Shown: positions 26,213-35,959 of the stretch, in pieces
Position numbering within the stretch: the first letter of the stretch is position 1
Layout of the letters: each line of letters begins with the position of its first letter
From: Falsihalocynthiibacter arcticus
Lineage (GTDB): Bacteria > Pseudomonadota > Alphaproteobacteria > Rhodobacterales > Rhodobacteraceae
DNA: 64,000 nucleotides
Assembly: GCF_000812665.2 (NCBI RefSeq)
Contig: NZ_CP014327.1
Coordinates: forward strand, 3,253,501-3,317,500
Reading direction: 5' to 3'
The notes under the pieces: generated by a model
Databases searched by the model: none
What the model was told of the DNA's origin: nothing
The model's input: only the letters and a program-made list of their open reading frames with translations
Translations under genes and position numbers: made by a program

Positions 26213-26274
26213 CCCCTGACCCTTCCCTTGTAGAGCGCCAAAACAGGCCCTTTTCCCTTTCAATCGAAAACATC

Positions 26275-26291
26275 CGCCCAAAAACTGGGCG
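26275..26291. terminator. Short hairpin between garR and the GH42 gene
   Basis: CGCCCA, loop AAAAC, TGGGCG. No T-run follows. It may cause partial termination or protect the upstream message; the GH42 gene starts 38 bp later. Confidence 0.4.
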
Positions 26292-26328
26292 TCGGTGACC
26301 CCATACTCTTGTTAAAAAGGAATATTAT

Positions 26329-28422
26329 ATGCCCGCAAAGTTGCCCCAAGTGCCCTACGGCGCCGTTTATTACCGCAAATCAAACCCACCTCGCGAGGAT
26401 TGGGAACGTGACTATGGTATTGCCTCAAGTGATGGCCTCAATACCTTCCGCCACTGGTTTATGTGGTCTGCAATTGAGCGCGCTCCTGGGAAATATGACT
26501 GGGATGAATGCGATCGACAACTCGATTTGGCCGCCGAAAATGGCATGGCGACTGTCATCGCAGAATTCACCATGGCTTCACCCGACTGGCTCCAACGCAA
26601 GCTTGATTTTGCGCGGATGCGCAAGGCGGACGGCACACCGATGGCGTCGCAACTTAGTCCATCCGTCGCCGTTGGTGGATTTGGCGAAAGTCTAGGTGGG
26701 GCAGGGCCACTTACCCTGAATGCGCCAGAAGTACATGAAGCGGTGATGGGGTTTTTGACCGAAATGACCACTCGGTATCGCGGGCACCCGGGCTTGCTTG
26801 GCTATGATGTGAATAACGAGGTGAACTATAGCCCTGAGTACGACTTCTCGGCTCCAACTGCGGCGGCATTCCGCGTATGGATTCGTGAAAAATATGGCTC
26901 GCTTGATGCCCTAGCGAAGGTTTGGCACCGTTATTCTTATGCAGAATGGGATGACATTATGCCTCCCCAGCAAATCCAGCCCTATGCGGAATGTCTGGAT
27001 TGGTTGAAGTTTCGCGAGGATAATTTCTATGGCCATGTTCAAGATAAAATCGATGTCATTCGTGCCGTTGATCCCGAGGCGACGATTATTTCTCATGGTA
27101 TTGCGGGAGCAGTGACAGCACTAGCTGGGCATGGTTGCAACGATTGGCGCGCTGCCGAACAGGTCGAAATTTATGGCTATACTTGGATTGGGGCACGGAA
27201 AGGTAACCAACCTTGGCGCAACTTCTTTGCGGGAGATCTGGTGCGAGGGGCCGCGCGGGGCAAGCCGTTCTGGCATGCCGAACGGCAAGGCGGGCCACTT
27301 TGGATGCAGCCGCAGGTCCTTGGACGTGACAAGGAGGATGCGCGGGTGGCAACGCCTGAGGATATCCGATTGTGGTCAATGGCATCCTTTGCTGCGGGTG
27401 CCCGTGGGATGATGAACCTTCGCTATCGCCCACTCTTGAACGGGCCGCTTTTCGGCGCATTCGGAGCTTATGGCATGGATGGCAGTCGCACGCCGCGTTC
27501 TGAAATGCAGGCCAGTGTTGGACGTTGGGTGAACGCGCCCGAACAAACGGCCTGTATGGCGGCCTCTCCTGTGCGTGGCGATATCGGTCTCTTAATGATC
27601 CCAGAGGCACAACGATTTGATCTGTTACTGTCGAGCCAAGGTGACTTCAAAACCTATCAGGACGCTATGTGGGGGGCGTATCGCGCGTTCTTTGATATGG
27701 GCGTTCAGGCGGATTGGGTACATGATGCCGACATTGAGAAATACGATATAATCTATGCGCCATACCCGATTATGATGCCTGCTGAACTGGCCGCAAGACT
27801 TGCCAAATGGGTCGAAGGCGGGGGAAAACTCATCTCGGAGGCCTGTCCTGGTTACTTTGGCGATGATGGTCGCGTTGGTGTTCAGCAGCCAAACAACGGG
27901 CTTGATACCGTTTTTGGTGTGGTAGAGGACGAGGTGGAATTCATGCCCGATATCGGGGATCGTATTCGCCTATCGCTGGACGATGCCGCCCTGCGCGGTG
28001 GGGGTTTCTTGCAATCCTACACACCGACAAGCGCCAAAGTTTTGGGCTACTTCGACGGGGGACGCGTCGCGGTCACGACGTCACCTCATGGCAAGGGGCG
28101 CACCCTTCTGGTTGGTACGCATATGTCGGCTGGGCATTTCCGTGATCTGGAATCTGGCGATACGGGGGCTACTGCGTGGTTTGAAGCCTGTGTTAAATGG
28201 GCGGGGATCAAACCTTCCGTGCAGACTGGCAATTTGGCCGTGCAGGGGCGCTTACAGCAAGGCGGCGACAAGCAGTTCCTATGGTTGATCAACCCAACAG
28301 CAGAAGCGCAACAAATTTCTGTGTTGATCGATGGCGCGCCACTTGTTGTCCGTGAGGCACTTTGGGGCGATGCCGCTGCGAACCAAGTCCCTGCGCGGGA
28401 TGCGTTAGTACTTGCACTCTAA
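26329..28422 (+). CDS. GH42 beta-galactosidase
   Basis: 697 residues, close to the family's usual length. The N-terminal barrel has the GH42 opening YYRKSNPPREDWERDYG and FRHWFMWSAIERAPGKYDWD. The acid/base Glu is in LGYDVNNEVNYSP and the nucleophile Glu in PFWHAERQGGP. Residues about 380-590 form the flavodoxin-like trimerisation domain (YDIIYAPYPIMMPAELAARL, KWVEGGGKLISEACPGYFGD). A small C-terminal beta-domain follows. There is no signal peptide, so it hydrolyses beta-D-galactosides, or related beta-linked glycosides, after uptake. AAAAAGGA precedes the ATG. The gene closes the glycoside operon and is followed by a terminator. Confidence 0.9.
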   Translation: MPAKLPQVPYGAVYYRKSNPPREDWERDYGIASSDGLNTFRHWFMWSAIERAPGKYDWDECDRQLDLAAENGMATVIAEFTMASPDWLQRKLDFARMRKADGTPMASQLSPSVAVGGFGESLGGAGPLTLNAPEVHEAVMGFLTEMTTRYRGHPGLLGYDVNNEVNYSPEYDFSAPTAAAFRVWIREKYGSLDALAKVWHRYSYAEWDDIMPPQQIQPYAECLDWLKFREDNFYGHVQDKIDVIRAVDPEATIISHGIAGAVTALAGHGCNDWRAAEQVEIYGYTWIGARKGNQPWRNFFAGDLVRGAARGKPFWHAERQGGPLWMQPQVLGRDKEDARVATPEDIRLWSMASFAAGARGMMNLRYRPLLNGPLFGAFGAYGMDGSRTPRSEMQASVGRWVNAPEQTACMAASPVRGDIGLLMIPEAQRFDLLLSSQGDFKTYQDAMWGAYRAFFDMGVQADWVHDADIEKYDIIYAPYPIMMPAELAARLAKWVEGGGKLISEACPGYFGDDGRVGVQQPNNGLDTVFGVVEDEVEFMPDIGDRIRLSLDDAALRGGGFLQSYTPTSAKVLGYFDGGRVAVTTSPHGKGRTLLVGTHMSAGHFRDLESGDTGATAWFEACVKWAGIKPSVQTGNLAVQGRLQQGGDKQFLWLINPTAEAQQISVLIDGAPLVVREALWGDAAANQVPARDALVLAL

Positions 28423-28429
28423 CGATTTA

Positions 28430-28474
28430 AGCCCTCACCCAGTACCGACAAGTTTAGGTGTTGGAGTGAGGGCT
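28430..28474 (+). terminator. Inverted repeat ending the glycoside operon
   Basis: AGCCCTCAC (28430-28438) and GTGAGGGCT (28466-28474), a perfect 9-bp stem with a 27-base loop, eight bases after the GH42 stop codon. No strong T-run is present. Confidence 0.55.
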
Positions 28475-29203
28475 ACATGAGTTGCGACTTTTGAGCTGGG
28501 GTAAGTTTGGGGTTTCATACGGCAATGCTCAGGCCTTTCTCCTAAATGTCTCGGTGGGTGTTTCTCAGCCGAAACAATTGCTAGGCGAAGTGTTGAGACC
28601 GACACAAGCTATTTCCAATGGGTCATGTGTGATGATCTAGGGTCGACCACTCGTGGCGACCACCCGCGGGGCACAACGATTTGTATTTCAATCTGTTCCT
28701 TGTTCCCATGCGTCGCCAACTGACGAACTCAGCACTCCGATCAAATTCGGTCGGGTTTTTGTCGGAATTCGCGTGCAAGCGGGGGATTGCGGTGCGGAGG
28801 AGGCCAAGATTGGCAGATGGCGACACAGCGCAAAAACCGCGAACTGTTAGAACTCGCAGAACAAAGATCCCGCATCGCCCCCGAACTCAACAGGGAACGG
28901 ACAGCGCGCACCGCTCTTCAGGAGGGTTTTAAATATGCAGCGAAGCTATGGAGGCAGATCGCTGCGCTGTTGATGCAAGCAACGTGCAGCGGATCCGCGC
29001 CTTCGGGGATTCTCGCCTCTAAACCCGATGCCGAGATGCTCGCGCCCTGTGATAAAACACAGCTTGCCTCAGGGGCAAGGAGCCAAGCTGCATTCTGCTT
29101 TGGTGCAATGGGCCATTTTTCAATTCTCTAACTAAAACCGCAACTGTCGCTATCGAATTTCGAAAGTTGCCGTCACTTGATTTACCAAGTTCTAGTGTCA
29201 TCA
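28475..29203. other. Intergenic stretch, no supported gene
   Basis: About 730 bp. Open frames at 28653-28850, 28681-28932 and 28787-29131 overlap each other and have compositions rich in Arg and Ala without a recognisable fold. One (about 28817-28960) would give a charged helix. It is probably decayed sequence; I see nothing convincing in it. Confidence 0.4.
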
Positions 29204-29557
29204 ATGATGTGCGCTACAGGGTTTTGCCCGGCAGCGGTCGCGCTGGATTGTGAGTTCTTTACCTTTAAGCGGTGATCGATGGTGACACGGTAGCCGCCAC
29301 AACGAGCATCTTCGACGGTCAGGGGCGATACACCGGAACATTCAACCGACGAAAGTAAAGCCGTCGCCGAGGTCGTTCGCTGGCGAATTGAGGGCAAAGA
29401 GGTCTTGATTTGTACGGTAAAAATGGCGCGTTCCGATTGTGAGGTAACGGACAGTTTTGGCCGATATCTGGTCGTGTTTTATGATGATCGTGGGAATGTA
29501 AATCAATGGTTGCTAGATTCGGGGAAAGCTGTGCCTTTCGAGAGTGGAACTCGCTAA
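29204..29557 (+). pseudogene. SNase-like (thermonuclease family) pseudogene
   Basis: Three frame segments can be joined into one small exported nuclease-like protein: a start at 29204-29209 with a short hydrophobic leader to DCEFFTFK, then VIDGDTVAATTSIFDGQGRY (the hallmark Asp-Gly-Asp-Thr strand), then ESKAVAEVVRWRIEGKEVLI, then SFGRYLVVFYDDRGNVNQWL and LDSGKAVPF. The latter matches the Asp-x-Phe-Gly-Arg strand and last helix of staphylococcal nuclease folds. Two single-base shifts (near 29270 and between 29330 and 29355) break the frame. The typical catalytic Arg-Glu pair is not clear. Secreted or periplasmic nuclease relatives are common in Rhodobacteraceae. Confidence 0.6.
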
Positions 29558-29662
29558 AGTTTGGCGCTGGGGTGCGGCTTCTAGAACGCTGTTCTTGAGG
29601 TCTCACGCAGTATTTCTGAGTGTTAGGTTCCGTAACACCTTCGGAATGATGCTGGCTGAGAA

Positions 29663-29711
29663 GCTATGACCGCCTGCGCAGCCCCCAAATAGCGCAGCAG
29701 GTGGTCATAGC
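29663..29711 (+). ncRNA. Bridge-RNA-like hairpin of IS110 element
   Basis: GCTATGACC (29663-29671) pairs perfectly with GGTCATAGC (29703-29711). The interior (GCCTGCGC and GCGCAGCAGG) extends the stem. A second hairpin, GTGGTTT/AAACCAC (29731-29737/29745-29751), lies between it and the transposase start. This is where IS110 elements encode the bridge RNA that pairs with target and donor DNA. Assignment rests on position and structure only; full ends are unknown. Confidence 0.45.
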
Positions 29712-29770
29712 CTCGCCTCAGGTCCCTACAGTGGTTTTTGCAACAAACCACACTGCAAAGGAGACCGACT

Positions 29771-31002
29771 ATGACCGAGATTGTTATTGCACAAGATGCA
29801 GCAGTTTTAGTGGCCATCGACATCGCCAAAGCACGGCATGAAGTTTTGATAGCCATTCTAGGCAAAAAGCGCCGCCGCCGTTTGACTGTCCTCAACCAAA
29901 TGGAGGACTTCCAGCGGTTGATCACATCATTGGCCAGTTATGGCCGTCCAGTGCGCGCAGCTTTTGAGGCGACTGGTAATTACCACCGCGCCTTTGCTTA
30001 TCGCCTCGCAACCGCAGGCTTTGAGGTGAAGTTGGTATCGTCATGGGCTTTGGCGCGTACCCGGGAAGCTCTGCATAACAGCTGGGACAAGAACGACCCC
30101 AAGGACGCTCAGGCCATCCTTCACATGATGGAGATCGGGAATGAGCAGTTTTATCACGACCCACTGGTGTGTGGAACGAACGACATCCAAGAGCTGTCTA
30201 AAACCCATGACACGTGTCCAAGTCAAAGACAGAACTGTGGCACCGAGTGCTGACACATTACCTACCGCTGTATTTACCCGAAGCCGACCGCTTTCACCGC
30301 AGCTCGCGCAGCGACTGGTTCTTTGCATTCCTTGAGCGCTATCCATCACCACACTTTATCTCAGCCATGAGCAAGGACGCATTTACCGCTGACGCCTGGG
30401 ACGTTGTGGGCCGTAAGGTTGCAAAAGAACGTTTGCTTGCTGACATTTATGAGACCGCCAAAGCATCTGTGGGGCTGCCTATTGCTCCCGATTCTGACGC
30501 GATCGGCATGTTCCGTTTGGTCCTCGGTGAAGGTCGCAGTCTCATCGCGCAACGCAATCAGATTGAGGATCGTGCCGTGGCGCTTCTCAAAGATCTGCCT
30601 GACTATCAATTGCTGACATCGGTCCCTGACATCGGTCCGGTTAACGCCCTGACCATTCTGGCGGAAGCAGGTGACCTGCGCCGGTTTGCACATCACCGAC
30701 AGTTCTTAAAGTTCTGTGGAATGGACCTCGCGACGATCCAATCGGGCACATTCCGGGGCCAAACCAAGCTGTCAAAATATGGTAATGCCCGACTGCGCCG
30801 CACCCTCTGGATGGCAGGCCAGGTCGCCATTCTGCAGCGGACCAACAGCTTTCGAGACAAGTTCGAACGCTACATCGCGAAGGACCGCCACAACAAACAT
30901 TTGCGCCGCAAAGCATATACCGCAATCGCCGCCAAGATGGCCCGTACTGTTCATGGGATCATTAAACATGGCGAACCCTATCGCCCCTTCTTTGAGGGGT
31001 GA
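29771..31002 (+). pseudogene. IS110-family transposase, frameshifted
   Basis: ATG 29771 follows AAAGGA. The first frame runs to 30253 and the second from 30214 to 31002; together they would give about 410 residues, the normal length. The N-terminal RuvC-like DEDD domain is visible: Asp in VAIDIAKARHE, Glu in FEATGNYHRAF, and KNDPKDAQAI. The C-terminal transposase-20 domain has the SVPDIGPVNALTILAEAGDL helix-hairpin-helix and NARLRRTLWMAG. The break is at 30207-30214, where one missing base after CCATGACA would restore KTHD to VSKSKTELWHRVL. IS110 enzymes are not known to need programmed shifting here, so the copy is probably inactive. Confidence 0.88.
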
Positions 31003-31530
31003 TCGATCGCAGAAGGACCTTTCTATGTAAGGGCCGTGGAGGTAGGCAACTGACCTCGTAGATAATGTTCAGGCCTTCTGTGTTAGCGACCCGATGATCT
31101 AGTCTTAAGGACGGTGAGAGCCGCAAAAGCGTACTCTGTGTTTGTTATGGGAGAGACTGTCGTTGACCAAAAAGCCGAACTAAGCCATGCTTTGAACGTG
31201 TTGAGACGCCTCGACACGACAATGACCTGATGCCAAATCAGCCAAATATTCCGCGCATAGGACGCTGTCTCTTGAGAGCGACATTGAGGCCAGTGCTGTG
31301 TGAATATTTCCTCTCTCCGCTGCGCGATACGGTAAAGGGAACTGTCGTAACGTGAGAAACTTTCAGGTGCCGCAGCCCGTTGGCTATAGAAAAAAGTCTT
31401 TTTGGGCAGTTGCGTTCACCACGGCACTCTCACTCCCTTCAAATCATTTTAAAACTTTGTAAGATTAAAAATGCCACTATAATTACATCAATTTACAAAG
31501 AATCAGATTTTAATTACTTTGGAGGTAGCA
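31003..31530. other. Intergenic region upstream of the arylsulfatase
   Basis: About 530 bp. It contains the right flank of the IS110 element and an AT-rich stretch (31430-31515) likely to hold the sulfatase promoter. No gene is supported; the 94-residue frame at 31380 overlaps the sulfatase start. Confidence 0.45.
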
Positions 31531-34041
31531 ATGAACCTGAAACCAGCAAAGTCCAAGTCGACATTGGTTGTTGTACTTGCGGCGACTTCATTTTTTTCGG
31601 TCACGGCATCCGCGCAAACAATCACAGGTACACCGGGATTGCCGTCAGCAACGACGACCATTAATGGTTTGCAGATTCCGGTGCCACCACCAGAATTCAA
31701 AGGCAAGATCGAGCGCAATGCGACGGCATCAGAGCCTTACTGGGCACCGCAAATCGCTCCGGCCAAAGGGTCACCAAACGTCCTTTTAATCATGACCGAC
31801 GATACGGGCTATGGCACCCCGTCGACGTTCGGGGGTGTGATCCCGACTCCTGCTCTGGATCGGGTCGCCGCGATGGGCGTCAGTTTCACAAACTTCAATT
31901 CGACGGCTCTTTGTTCGCCAACGCGGGCGGCGCTTATCACGGGGCGCAATCACCACTCCGTCGGATTTGGCGTCATCGCCGAACAAGCCACTGGATACCC
32001 CGGCTACAACAGCATCATTGCCGATGACAAAGCGACCGTGGGCACTATCCTAAAAGACAACGGATATCGCACATCGTGGTTCGGCAAAAACCATAATACA
32101 CCCGCCTTCCAAGTCAGTCAGAATGGACCGTTTGACCAATGGCCCATCGGCATGGGTTTTGAGTATTTCTATGGGTTTATGGGCGGCGACACCAGCCAGT
32201 GGACTCCAGGGCCGTTGATGCGGAACACAACCCCGATTTATCCTTACGTAGGCGACACAGACTACAACTTGATCACGGCCATGGCGGATGAAGCCATCGA
32301 TTATATGAACCGGATCAATACGCTGGCGCCTGAGCAGCCCTTCTTTGTCTATTATGTTCCGGGCGGCGTGCATGCGCCACATCACCCAACCAAAGAATGG
32401 ATCGACAAGATCAGTGATATGCACCTGTTTGACAAAGGGTGGAATGAACTGCGCGCAACCATCTTTGCCAATCAGAAAAAGCTGGGCGTTATTCCACAAC
32501 ACGCTGAGTTGACGCCTTGGCCAAAAGATTTGCTGAAACCTTGGGACACTCTCACGGACGACGAAAAGAAGATGTTCATTCGTCAAGTTGATGTGTTTGC
32601 GGCCTATGTTGCCTATACCGACCACGAAATCGGCCGTGTTATTCAAGCCGTCGATGATATGGGCAAACTTGATAATACGATTGTCATGTACATCAGCGGC
32701 GACAACGGCGGCAGCGCCGAAGGCACGTTGATTGGCACCCCGAATGAAGTCGCGGCGTTCAACGGTGTGAACGTTCCAATCAAAGACCAACTTGCTGAAT
32801 TCTACGACGAATGGGGCAGCAACGAAACCAACCCCCACATGACAGTTGCATGGTCTTGGGCCTTTGACACGCCGTTCTCATGGACCAAACAGGTCGCATC
32901 GCATTTTGGCGGTATCCGGCAAGGGATGGCCATCGCTTGGCCTGATGTAATCAAGGACAAGGGCGGTATTCGCCACCAGTTCCACCACGTTATCGACATT
33001 GTTCCGACAATCCTTGAGGCGACGGGCATCACACCACCTGCCGTGGTCAATGGCGTTCCACAAAGTCCCATCGAGGGTGTTAGCATGGCGTATCTATTTG
33101 ATGCGGCCAACACCGACGCGCCCTCAACACACCATACCCAGTATTTCGAAATGATGGGCGATCACGCCATTTATCATGACGGCTGGATTGGCAGCACGAA
33201 AGTTGTGCGTCCACCGTGGGAAATCACCGGTCCTGTGAACCAAGACCCCGCAGGCACACCGTGGGAACTCTATGACCTGAACAAAGACTGGACACAAGCG
33301 CACGATGTGGCGGCGGAAAACCCAGAAAAGCTCAAAGAGATGCAGGCGCTTTTCTGGAAAGAAGCCGAGAAATATCAAGTCCTTCCTTTGGATGCATCCG
33401 TGGCGACCCGCTTGGTCACTCCACGGCCAAGTTTGACGGCTGGACGCGATGAATTCGTCTGGAAAGGAACCTTTACCGGAACTCCGAACGGCGATGCTCC
33501 TTCGGTTCTGAATACCTCCTACACGATCACGGCAGAAGTGGATGTACCCGAAGGTGGCGGCGATGGCATGATCCTGACACAGGGTGGTCGTTTCGGCGGA
33601 TACGGTTTCTATCTTCTCAAAGGCAAACCCGTGGTCACTTGGAACCTGCTGGACCTTGAGCGGATCCGCTGGGAAGGCGCTGATGCGCTAAGCGCTGGCA
33701 AACATACCGTGGAGTTCGACTTCAAATACGACGGGCTTGGTATGGGCACTCTGGCTTACAATAGCATGAGCGGCATTGGTCGATCTGGGACTGGTGAGTT
33801 GAAGGTCGACGGTAAGGTTGTCGCCACGCAAAAAATGGAGAAAACCATTCCGTTGATTTTGCAGTGGGATGAAAATCTGGATGTCGGGGCCGACACTGGC
33901 ACCGGCGTCGACGATAAGGATTACCAAACCCCGTTTGCGTTCACTGGTACGCTGGAGAAAGTGACCCTTAAGGTGGCCCCTCCGGTTCTAACAGAGGCCG
34001 ACAAAACCAAGCTGAAGGAAGCGATGGTTACCAAAGACTAA
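31531..34041 (+). CDS. Exported arylsulfatase
   Basis: 836 residues from ATG 31531 with GGAGG five bases upstream; TTG 31519 would place that ribosome-binding site inside the gene. Residues 1-29 are a signal peptide (cleavage after TASA). The sulfatase domain begins at PNVLLIMTDDTGYG (metal Asp90-Asp91), carries the Cys-type sulfatase motif CSPTRAALITGR with the formylglycine Cys at about 128, and the SGDNGG metal site near 392. The C-terminal 200 residues are a beta-sheet domain (WKGTFTGTPNGDAPS onwards). It would remove sulfate from algal or other organic sulfates in the periplasm or outside. No formylglycine-generating enzyme is in the window. It is followed by a terminator-like hairpin. 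Confidence 0.92.
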   Translation: MNLKPAKSKSTLVVVLAATSFFSVTASAQTITGTPGLPSATTTINGLQIPVPPPEFKGKIERNATASEPYWAPQIAPAKGSPNVLLIMTDDTGYGTPSTFGGVIPTPALDRVAAMGVSFTNFNSTALCSPTRAALITGRNHHSVGFGVIAEQATGYPGYNSIIADDKATVGTILKDNGYRTSWFGKNHNTPAFQVSQNGPFDQWPIGMGFEYFYGFMGGDTSQWTPGPLMRNTTPIYPYVGDTDYNLITAMADEAIDYMNRINTLAPEQPFFVYYVPGGVHAPHHPTKEWIDKISDMHLFDKGWNELRATIFANQKKLGVIPQHAELTPWPKDLLKPWDTLTDDEKKMFIRQVDVFAAYVAYTDHEIGRVIQAVDDMGKLDNTIVMYISGDNGGSAEGTLIGTPNEVAAFNGVNVPIKDQLAEFYDEWGSNETNPHMTVAWSWAFDTPFSWTKQVASHFGGIRQGMAIAWPDVIKDKGGIRHQFHHVIDIVPTILEATGITPPAVVNGVPQSPIEGVSMAYLFDAANTDAPSTHHTQYFEMMGDHAIYHDGWIGSTKVVRPPWEITGPVNQDPAGTPWELYDLNKDWTQAHDVAAENPEKLKEMQALFWKEAEKYQVLPLDASVATRLVTPRPSLTAGRDEFVWKGTFTGTPNGDAPSVLNTSYTITAEVDVPEGGGDGMILTQGGRFGGYGFYLLKGKPVVTWNLLDLERIRWEGADALSAGKHTVEFDFKYDGLGMGTLAYNSMSGIGRSGTGELKVDGKVVATQKMEKTIPLILQWDENLDVGADTGTGVDDKDYQTPFAFTGTLEKVTLKVAPPVLTEADKTKLKEAMVTKD

Positions 34042-34516
34042 ACGGCAACAATAGTTTCCACACCCCGCAGTTAATAGCTTCGGGATGTGGAAGACCAGAT
34101 TTTGACCTGAATGCTCTACTCTCTCTTCACAATTATCGAGTCTTTCAAATCCGATATCCTTTTTGATAACAACAAGGGGGCGTGGAATTGGATGGTGGAA
34201 AACCGCAGGAGAATGCGCCGTAATATAAGTAAAAATACTCGTATTGTTTTCAAAACATCCACTTAGCAGTCCTTGGTGCTCAACCCGTCCTTAATGATTA
34301 TTTCTTCTTACGGACAAACGCCGTCGTCGGCGCCCTCCGTTTTCAACTATCGGTTTCCTGCCCTAGCGATTTCAATGCCAGATGAATGGATATTTGGGCG
34401 CCTAGTTGGCGAGCCGCAGGCAACGTCACTGGAAACAATTTACTGGATCGCGAAATTCACTCCGCCTAGATTGACAGAATTGAGACATATTGGAATCAAT
34501 TAGGAGTATACTTATT
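34042..34516. other. Intergenic region with terminator
   Basis: About 475 bp holding the sulfatase terminator and the probable promoter of the DUF1254 gene. The 76-residue frame at 34273 is not supported. Confidence 0.45.
34056..34092 (+). terminator. Terminator-like hairpin after the arylsulfatase
   Basis: TTCCACACCCCG and CGGGATGTGGAA form a 12-bp stem with one mismatch and a 13-base loop, 14 bp after the stop. ATTTT follows shortly after. Confidence 0.55.
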
Positions 34517-35959
34517 ATGGATATTTCACGTCGCACGCTAACGACAGGCGCCATGGGCGCATTGGCAACCACCACAATAGCGCGCCCCAGCTGGGCGCAG
34601 TCAGATTCGATCTCTGACGAGCTTCTGGGCAACACAGATTTCTGGACAGCCGTTGAAGCTTATACCTATGCCTACCCACTCGTCACGATGGAATACACCC
34701 GCCGTGTCTTAACAAATGTCGCCGAACCAAAGGGAACAAGAGCCCCAATGGGCCAACTTGGGCGCCTGCGTGAATACCCCGATGCGTCGTTCAAGGATGT
34801 TACGGCGCCGAACGCGGATACCCTCTATACCTACGGGTTCTTTGATGTGAGCAAAGAGCCCTATATCGTTAGCGTGCCAGACATGGATGACCGCTATGCG
34901 TTGTTCCCGATGTTGGATGGCTGGACCAATGTTTTCGATGTTCCGGGCAAACGGACAACCGGAACTGGTGCTCAGACCTTTGCCGTGACCGGGCCTGGTT
35001 GGACGGGAACTCTGCCAGAGGGCGTGACCGAGTACAAATCCCCCACCAGCATGGTCTGGCTGCTTGGACGCATCTATTGCACTGGAACCAAGGAAGATTA
35101 CGCCGCAGTTCACAAAATTCAAGATGAAATGTCTCTGGTGCCCCTCAGTTCCTTTGGAAAGGACTATACGCCGCCAGCAGGCAAAGTTGATCCATCCATA
35201 GATATGAAAACTGCGGTGCGCGACCAAGTGAACGCGTTGGATGCGGTCGAGTATTTCACTCTGTTCAGCGAATTACTCAAAACCAATCCTCCTGCCGCAG
35301 CGGATGCGCCAATTCTCAAGAAGATGGCCGATATTGGCATTGTTCCAGGACAAGACTTTGATGCCAGCAAGTTGGACGTTGTGCTTCAGAAGAAGGTGCC
35401 CCAAATCGCCTTTGCTCGGATCATGCTGCACTTCAAAGACAGTGATGGCGACATAACCGACATCAATGGTTGGGCCTATACAACCAAGACCGGACTTTAT
35501 GGCACGAACTATATCCAACGTGCATTGATCACGGCCATTGGCCTTGGGGCAAACCGCCCGCAGGACGCCGTGTATCCGACCAGCACTAAATCAGCGAGCG
35601 GGCTGATCCATCGGGACTATGACGGGTCGGAAAAATACGTCATCCGGTTTGAAAAAGGTCAATTGCCACCGGTCAACGGATTTTGGTCAATCACGATGTA
35701 CAACGCCAAATATTTCTTTGTCGCCAATCCCCTGAACAGGTATTCGATCAGCGCTCGTCAAGATTTGAAAGCCAATGCTGACGGATCCGTGGACATCTAT
35801 CTTCAAAACGAGTCCCCCGGAGCGGACAAGGAGTCTAACTGGCTACCGGCTCCCAAGGACAAGTTCATTTTGATGATGCGTCTGTATTGGCCCAAAGAAG
35901 GCAATCCGTCTATTCTCGACGGTTCTTGGGTGCTTCCTCCAGCAACTAAGGCGAGCTGA
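34517..35959 (+). CDS. Exported DUF1254/DUF1214 protein
   Basis: 480 residues from ATG 34517 with AGGAG upstream. A twin-arginine signal (SRRTLTTGAMGALATTTIAR, ending PSWAQ) directs it to the periplasm. Residues about 40-170 are DUF1254 (YTYAYPLVTMEYTRR, TAPNADTLYTYGFFDVSKEP, YALFPMLDGWTNVF). Residues about 330-460 are DUF1214 (NGWAYTTKTGLYGTNYIQRA, VNGFWSITMYNAKYFFVANP, NRYSI). The biochemical function of this family is unknown; members often form pairs. Here a degraded second copy lies downstream and an arylsulfatase upstream. Confidence 0.9.
   Translation: MDISRRTLTTGAMGALATTTIARPSWAQSDSISDELLGNTDFWTAVEAYTYAYPLVTMEYTRRVLTNVAEPKGTRAPMGQLGRLREYPDASFKDVTAPNADTLYTYGFFDVSKEPYIVSVPDMDDRYALFPMLDGWTNVFDVPGKRTTGTGAQTFAVTGPGWTGTLPEGVTEYKSPTSMVWLLGRIYCTGTKEDYAAVHKIQDEMSLVPLSSFGKDYTPPAGKVDPSIDMKTAVRDQVNALDAVEYFTLFSELLKTNPPAAADAPILKKMADIGIVPGQDFDASKLDVVLQKKVPQIAFARIMLHFKDSDGDITDINGWAYTTKTGLYGTNYIQRALITAIGLGANRPQDAVYPTSTKSASGLIHRDYDGSEKYVIRFEKGQLPPVNGFWSITMYNAKYFFVANPLNRYSISARQDLKANADGSVDIYLQNESPGADKESNWLPAPKDKFILMMRLYWPKEGNPSILDGSWVLPPATKAS

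Larger units (their letters stand above)
29600..31040 (+). mobile_element. IS110-family insertion sequence (approximate limits)
   Basis: One frameshifted IS110-type transposase gene (29771-31002) preceded by a structured non-coding region of about 110-170 bp. IS110 elements usually lack terminal inverted repeats, and none was found, so the ends cannot be fixed from sequence alone. A long 5' non-coding part with hairpins is the arrangement of the IS110 subgroup, which carries its bridge RNA at the left end. Confidence 0.6.

Noticed and set aside
28653-29131. Overlapping plus-strand frames of 65-114 residues
   Set aside because: Mutually overlapping, unlikely composition, no recognisable family; treated as decayed intergenic DNA.
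29771-31002. Programmed frameshifting in the IS110 transposase
   Set aside because: No slippery heptamer is seen at 30207-30214 and IS110 transposases are normally a single frame; a simple one-base loss explains it better.
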